From positions 1 to 11,253 of the forward strand of contig SPCO01000025.1 of the NCBI GenBank assembly GCA_004525275.1: a DNA stretch of 11,253 bases, in the 5' to 3' direction. Source of the stretch: Thermomicrobiales bacterium (GTDB lineage: Bacteria > Chloroflexota > Limnocylindria > Limnocylindrales > CSP1-4). The position numbers and the translations under genes were made by a program. The notes beneath the pieces are model-generated. The model did not search any database. It saw nothing but the letters and a program-made list of their open reading frames with translations, and was not told where the DNA came from. This document shows, one piece after another, positions 7,642 through 11,253 of this stretch (position 1 is the first letter of the stretch; each line of letters begins with the position of its first letter).

Positions 7642-8618
7642 GGCGCGGGGGCGCGACGCGCCCTCGGGTGGGCCTCCCGATAGGCGGCCTGCAGTCGACC
7701 CGGCGAGACATGCGTGTAGATCTGGGTCGTCGCCAGGTTCTCGTGGCCGAGCAATTCCTGGACGACCCGCAGATCGGCTCCTCCGTCGAGGAGGTGGGTC
7801 GCGAATGAGTGACGGAGCGTGTGCGGTGACACGCCGACCGGCAGGCCGGCCCGGGCGCAGATGCGATCGAGGCGATAGCGCAAGCCGCGGACCCCAAGCG
7901 GCCCACCAAGGTGGTTCAGGAAGATCTCGACTGGTGGATCTTCGGGCCGGGCGCCTCGTGCGACGAGCGTCGGCCGCCCATCCTCGAGGTAGGCGGCCAG
8001 GGCACCCCGTGCCGGGCGGCCGAGCAGACCGATCCGCTCTTTACGGCCCTTGCCCATGACCCGGACCTCGCCACGCCGCAGGTCGAGAGCCGCCAGCTCA
8101 GCGCTGGCGAGTTCGCTGATCCGTAATCCAGCCGCGTAGGCCGTCTCGACGATCGCTCGATCGCGAAGGGCAAGGGCGACGTGGATCGGGGCCCGATCAG
8201 GATCACCCGCAGCGGCTGCCAGGTCCTCTTCGATGACATCGAGCAGCCGGCCCACCTGTTCGACCTCAAGGACGCGCGGCAGACGGCGAGGCAGGCGCGG
8301 TGTGGCGATCGCACCCCAGGGATCCCCGGGCGCCAGGTCGCTCCGGGTGGCCCATCGATGGAAGGAACGAATGGCAGCCAGGCGGTGCGCCACCGACGAC
8401 CGAGCGTGCCCGTCGCCCAGGACGGCCAGATACGTCCGCAGATCGGTGCGCGTCGGTCGTCGCCAGTCGATGGCCTGTCTGGACAGCCAATCGAGGTAGG
8501 CACCGACTGCCGTCGCATAGGCTCGCCGGGTGTGAGGCGAGACGTCGCGCGCCGCAAGCGATCTGAGGAACCGCCCGAGCGCAGGGTCGGTCGAGCCGCC
8601 GGTCGGCGCGGCGCTCAC
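7638..8618 (-). CDS. xerC: Site-specific tyrosine recombinase, XerC/XerD type
   Basis: This 326-residue tyrosine recombinase most likely resolves chromosome dimers at a dif site during division. It has an N-terminal SAM-like core-binding domain (about 12-95) and a C-terminal catalytic domain (about 112-310). The full catalytic set is present with XerD-like spacing: R166 in AAGLRISEL, K190 in MGKGRKERIG, H266 and R269 in SPHTLRHSFATHLLDGGADL, H292 in LLGHENLATTQIYTHVS and the nucleophile Y301. There is no N-terminal DNA-binding extension or integrase-like decoration, and it sits in a housekeeping operon right after topA, as in several bacterial groups, which argues against a phage or integron integrase. 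The start is GTG 8618, overlapping the topA stop as GTGA, with no Shine-Dalgarno. Whether it is XerC or XerD, or acts alone, cannot be told because no partner or dif site is in view. Confidence 0.93.
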   Translation of the reverse strand: MSAAPTGGSTDPALGRFLRSLAARDVSPHTRRAYATAVGAYLDWLSRQAIDWRRPTRTDLRTYLAVLGDGHARSSVAHRLAAIRSFHRWATRSDLAPGDPWGAIATPRLPRRLPRVLEVEQVGRLLDVIEEDLAAAAGDPDRAPIHVALALRDRAIVETAYAAGLRISELASAELAALDLRRGEVRVMGKGRKERIGLLGRPARGALAAYLEDGRPTLVARGARPEDPPVEIFLNHLGGPLGVRGLRYRLDRICARAGLPVGVSPHTLRHSFATHLLDGGADLRVVQELLGHENLATTQIYTHVSPGRLQAAYREAHPRARRAPAP

Positions 8619-11047
8619 GCGTCGGCGGCCGGCTCGACCGGGCGTGAGCGCTTCGTCGCAGCCCGGGTCCCGGCTCGTCCACCGGTCCGCGCTCGGCCAG
8701 CGGTCTTCGTCGGCCCGCCGGCCCGTTTCCCGCCACGCCCACGCGCCGGTCGGGCCAATGCCTCGGGGTTCGGAGGCCCGCCTGCGTAGCGCTCGCCCGG
8801 CGCGATCGCGGCGGCGGCGGTCTCACTGGTCGAGCCGCACACGAGGCAATATGCCGCCTCATCCTTGCGGGCGAGCGGGCCATCGTCGGCGTCGTGGACA
8901 CCCCCGAGGGGTTCGTTGTTCGTGGTGAAATCGCAGCGTGGGTAGTTGGAGCAGCCGAAGAAGACGTTGCCCGTCCGGCGCACCCGGCGTGGCACGAGAT
9001 GCCCGTCGTGGTTCTTCGGGCAGTCGACCACGAACGGGAGAGGATCCGGTGGCGGCGGTCCGTCTTTCTTGATGTACCTGCATTCGGGGTAGCGTGAGCA
9101 GCCCACGAACGGACCGAACCGGCCGGTCCTCGTGACCAGCGGCCCCTCGCCGCACTCCGGGCAGACCTCGCCCGTTCCCTCCGCCGGCACCAGCTCGACG
9201 ATCGGCCAGGGTCGGGTCTCCTTGTGCTCCGGGTAGAGCGAGCAGGCCAGGAACGGGCCGTTCCGACCGAATCGGAGGACCATCGGATGATCGAGTGAGC
9301 AGACTTGATCCGTTGACTGCGTCCACGGCGGGATCTCCTCGCCGGCGGCCACCGCATCGCGGAGCGGCCCGTAGAACGAGCGGAGCAGGGGGACCCAAGG
9401 GCGCTCGCCACGCGCGATCTCGTCGAGCTCCTCCTCCATGCGCGCCGTGAATCGCAGATCGACGTAGTTGCCGAAGTGTTCGACCAACAGGTCCGTGACG
9501 ACCTCGGCGACGAGCTCTGGGTGGAGGCGCCGATCCTCCACTCGAACGTAGCCGCGATCCGTGATCGTCGAGATGGTGGCCGCGTATGTCGACGGGCGGC
9601 CGATGCCGTGTTCCTCGAGGGCCTTGATCAGCGAGGCCTCGGTGAAGCGCGGTGGCGGCTCGGTGAAGTGTTGGGTCGGGGTCACCACGTCCACGGTCGT
9701 TCGATCGCCGTCCGCGAGCGTCGGCAGTCGACCGGTCGCCTCATCGTCGTCTGGGGCGTCGTCGTCCCGACCCTCGGTATAGACCCGTGAGAAGCCGTCG
9801 AACAGCACCTTCGTCGCCGAAGCCCGCAGGTCGTACCCACCATCGGATAGCTCGATCGTGGTCGTCTTGAGCTCCTTGGGTGTCATCTGGGAAGCCAGGG
9901 CGCGCTGCCAGATCAACCGGTAGAGCCGAGCCTCGTCACTCTTGAGATACCCTTCCATCGAGTCCGGATCGCGGTGGAAGCTCGTCGGTCGGATCGATTC
10001 GTGCGCCTCCTGGGCGCCCTTGGCCTTGGTCTTGTAGACGCGACCCTTGGGCATCGTGTATGGCTCGCCATAGCGCTCGCCGATGACCGCGCGGGCCTCG
10101 CCCATGGCGATCCCGGCGATGGCGGTCGAGTCGGTCCGCATGTAGGTGATGAGACCGACGTGTCCCTGGGGCGTGTCCGCCCCCTCGTACAGTCGCTGGG
10201 CAACGGACATCGTCCGCTTCGGGCTGAACCCGAGGCGCCGGCTGGCCTCCTGCTGCAACGTAGAGGTCGTGAACGGGGCCGCCGGGGATCGTTTCTGGGT
10301 CCGCGTCCCGACCTTGGTCACGACCGGATGGAGGTCGCGCATGGCGGCGACATGCCGATCCGATGTGGCCTCGTCGCCGATGTCGGGGGCCTCGCCATCG
10401 ATCCGAACGAGTTGCGCACTGAATGTCACACTGGATGGAGTGGCGAGCTCTGCTTCGATCGACCAGTACTCGCGGGCAGTGAATGCCCTGATCTCGCGTT
10501 CGCGCTCTACGACCAGCCGGACGGCCACAGACTGGACTCGACCCGCAGACAGCCCACGCTGCACCTTCTTGCCGATGAGAGGGCTGAGCGTGTAGCCGAC
10601 GAGACGATCCACGATCCGCCGCGTCTGCTGGGCGTCAACGAGGTCCATGTCGATCTGGCGTGGGTGGGCGAACGCGTCCTTGATCGCCGGTTCGGTGATC
10701 TCCGAGAAGATCACCCGCCGCGTGCGATCCGGAGGAACCTTGGCAGCCTCGGCCACGTGCCAGGCGATCGCCTCGCCCTCGCGATCGAGATCCGTGGCGA
10801 GAAAGACCATGTCCGCGGACTTCGCGGCCTTGGTGATCTCCGTCAGCTGCTTGCGGCGGTCCTCCGAGATCACATACTCGGGTTCGAAATCGTGATCGAC
10901 GTCCACGCCGAACTTGCCTTTGCCCGGGTTCTCGGGTAGATCACGGACATGGCCATAGGACGCCAGCACACGGTAGTCGACGCCGAGGTAGCGCTCGATC
11001 GTGCGGGCCTTGGCTGGTGATTCGACGATGACGAGGTTCTTGGACAC
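8615..11047 (-). CDS. topA: DNA topoisomerase I (type IA)
   Basis: TopA relaxes negative supercoils by cutting and passing single strands. This 810-residue protein starts with the Toprim domain: E9 in VIVESPAKA and the DxDxE triad D86/D88/E90 in ATDLDREGEAIAWH. The nucleophile is Y302 in GLITYMRTDS, with R304 beside it; GIGRPSTYA lies at 481-489. After the core (to about 575) come three zinc ribbons. The middle one is canonical (C629, C632, C650, C656). The first (C583, H587, C602, H608) and third (C676, H680, C699, C705) have a Cx3H pattern instead of CxxC. A lone CLVC (734-737) follows, then a Gly/Ala/Arg-rich basic tail (about 763-804), similar in character to the basic tails of actinobacterial TopA that help hold DNA. 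The start is GTG 11047, fixed by the conserved MSKNLVIVESPAKA N-terminus; there is no Shine-Dalgarno, and a -10 element ends 7 bases upstream. It opens the overlapping gene run. Confidence 0.98.
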   Translation of the reverse strand: MSKNLVIVESPAKARTIERYLGVDYRVLASYGHVRDLPENPGKGKFGVDVDHDFEPEYVISEDRRKQLTEITKAAKSADMVFLATDLDREGEAIAWHVAEAAKVPPDRTRRVIFSEITEPAIKDAFAHPRQIDMDLVDAQQTRRIVDRLVGYTLSPLIGKKVQRGLSAGRVQSVAVRLVVEREREIRAFTAREYWSIEAELATPSSVTFSAQLVRIDGEAPDIGDEATSDRHVAAMRDLHPVVTKVGTRTQKRSPAAPFTTSTLQQEASRRLGFSPKRTMSVAQRLYEGADTPQGHVGLITYMRTDSTAIAGIAMGEARAVIGERYGEPYTMPKGRVYKTKAKGAQEAHESIRPTSFHRDPDSMEGYLKSDEARLYRLIWQRALASQMTPKELKTTTIELSDGGYDLRASATKVLFDGFSRVYTEGRDDDAPDDDEATGRLPTLADGDRTTVDVVTPTQHFTEPPPRFTEASLIKALEEHGIGRPSTYAATISTITDRGYVRVEDRRLHPELVAEVVTDLLVEHFGNYVDLRFTARMEEELDEIARGERPWVPLLRSFYGPLRDAVAAGEEIPPWTQSTDQVCSLDHPMVLRFGRNGPFLACSLYPEHKETRPWPIVELVPAEGTGEVCPECGEGPLVTRTGRFGPFVGCSRYPECRYIKKDGPPPPDPLPFVVDCPKNHDGHLVPRRVRRTGNVFFGCSNYPRCDFTTNNEPLGGVHDADDGPLARKDEAAYCLVCGSTSETAAAAIAPGERYAGGPPNPEALARPARGRGGKRAGGPTKTAGRARTGGRAGTRAATKRSRPVEPAADA

Positions 11048-11054
11048 GGCGCGG

Positions 11055-11063
11055 AGTGTAGCA
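11055..11063 (-). promoter_or_regulatory. Candidate extended -10 promoter of topA, leaderless transcript
   Basis: Read on the minus strand, TGC followed by TACACT forms an extended -10 element (TGnTAnnnT). Seven bases separate it from the topA GTG, so transcription would begin within a base or two of the start codon. That matches the lack of a Shine-Dalgarno before topA. No good -35 box lies 16-18 bases upstream, which is tolerated by extended -10 promoters. This would drive topA and probably the whole gene run. It is a motif match only. Confidence 0.5.
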
Positions 11064-11073
11064 CCGGGTCATT

Positions 11074-11091
11074 GGCCGACCTGTATCGGCC
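11074..11091. repeat. Inverted repeat between the upstream ORF and topA
   Basis: GGCCGA and TCGGCC form a perfect 6-bp inverted repeat with a 6-base spacer (CCTGTA on the plus strand). It begins 3 bases after the TGA of the upstream ORF and lies 11-28 bases upstream of the candidate -10 element, over the -35 region. As RNA it could fold into a short GC-rich hairpin, but no U-run follows, so a classic terminator is unlikely. It could be an operator or a weak transcription attenuator. A 6-bp repeat can occur by chance in GC-rich DNA. Confidence 0.4.
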
Positions 11092-11093
11092 GC

Positions 11094-11253
11094 TCAGACC
11101 TCGCGGATGCGGCGCAGGAAGTCTTCGTCGATCTCCAACTCGGATTCCGGTTCTGGCACGACGGGCCGCTCGGGCGGGACTTCGTCAACATCGCTGACCT
11201 CGAGGGCATCGCCACCGGCGATCGCGCCAGGCGGGATCTCGACGAAGCGCATA
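11094..11253 (-). CDS. Acidic hypothetical protein, C-terminal end or short complete ORF, touching window edge
   Basis: The minus strand reads open from the window edge to a TGA at 11096-11094. From an ATG at 11252 it gives 52 residues beginning MRFVEIPPGAIAGG and ending DEDFLRRIREV; the middle is rich in Pro, Glu and Asp (15 acidic against 5 basic residues). I do not recognise the family. It may be the acidic tail of a larger protein, since the ATG is one base from the edge, or a small complete protein. It lies 46 bases before topA in the same direction. dprA often precedes topA in other bacteria, but nothing here supports that name. GC content and codon style match the neighbours. Confidence 0.5.
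   Translation of the reverse strand, partial: MRFVEIPPGAIAGGDALEVSDVDEVPPERPVVPEPESELEIDEDFLRRIREV

Larger units (their letters stand above)
6..11047 (-). other. Probable operon topA-xerC-murJ-femAB-femAB-murE-relA
   Basis: Seven co-directional genes are packed without a gap until the last junction. Stop and start codons share four bases at 8615-8618, 7638-7641, 6073-6076 (all GTGA), 5015-5018 and 3897-3900 (both ATGA); murE and relA are 16 bases apart. No terminator-like hairpin or promoter-like sequence was noticed at any internal junction. This supports one transcript with coupled translation. Where it ends lies beyond base 1. Confidence 0.8.

Noticed and set aside
7638..8618. The tyrosine recombinase as a sign of a mobile element or integron
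   Set aside because: It has Xer-type length and spacing, sits in a tight housekeeping operon by 4-base overlaps, and has no flanking repeats, cassettes or attachment sites.
1495..11225. Nine copies of the palindrome GCGATCGC, the same octamer as cyanobacterial HIP1, far more than chance for this base composition
   Set aside because: All nine (1495, 2423, 2498, 6281, 6401, 8305, 8802, 10764, 11218) lie in frame and encode Ala-Ile-Ala as GCG ATC GC, so preferred codons explain them. A genome-wide count in other frames and between genes would be needed to revive the idea.

Overview
The window is a compact, GC-rich (about two thirds G+C by eye) bacterial chromosome segment in which every supported gene lies on the minus strand. 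Read in transcription order, from high to low coordinates, it holds: the end (or all) of a small acidic ORF, topA, a xerC-type tyrosine recombinase, murJ, two tandem FemAB-type aminoacyltransferases, murE, and a long RelA/SpoT (p)ppGpp enzyme. There are no rRNA or tRNA genes, mobile elements or CRISPR arrays, and no gene-free stretch longer than 46 bases inside the window.

The likely host is a high-GC member of the Chloroflexota, perhaps a soil or freshwater lineage. This is inferred from gene content and motif style (topA next to xerC, FemAB pairs, the PGQFDD version of the Rel synthetase motif), not from a marker gene, so it is tentative.

Layout: 11094-11253 is an acidic ORF touching the window edge. 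11048-11093 is the only real intergenic gap; it holds a 6-bp inverted repeat and an extended -10 promoter element placed so that the topA message would be leaderless or nearly so. From 11047 to 3900, six consecutive genes are joined by five identical 4-base stop/start overlaps (GTGA, GTGA, GTGA, ATGA, ATGA). A 16-base gap then leads into the Rel gene, which ends at base 6.

The layout looks like one long operon that joins chromosome upkeep (TopA relaxes negative supercoils, XerC resolves chromosome dimers), peptidoglycan precursor building and export (MurE adds the third stem residue, FemAB enzymes probably add a cross-bridge to it, MurJ flips lipid II) and starvation signalling (Rel makes and degrades ppGpp). 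FemAB enzymes beside MurE suggest a Lys- or Orn-type peptidoglycan rather than one with unbranched diaminopimelate.

I see no sign of a wholly new system. The points worth checking are residue-level: Rel has an intact hydrolase site with a QFDD synthetase motif, MurE carries EDPR in place of DNPR, MurJ lacks the arginine equivalent to E. coli R270, two TopA zinc ribbons have a Cx3H pattern, and murE has a competing start with a strong ribosome binding site.
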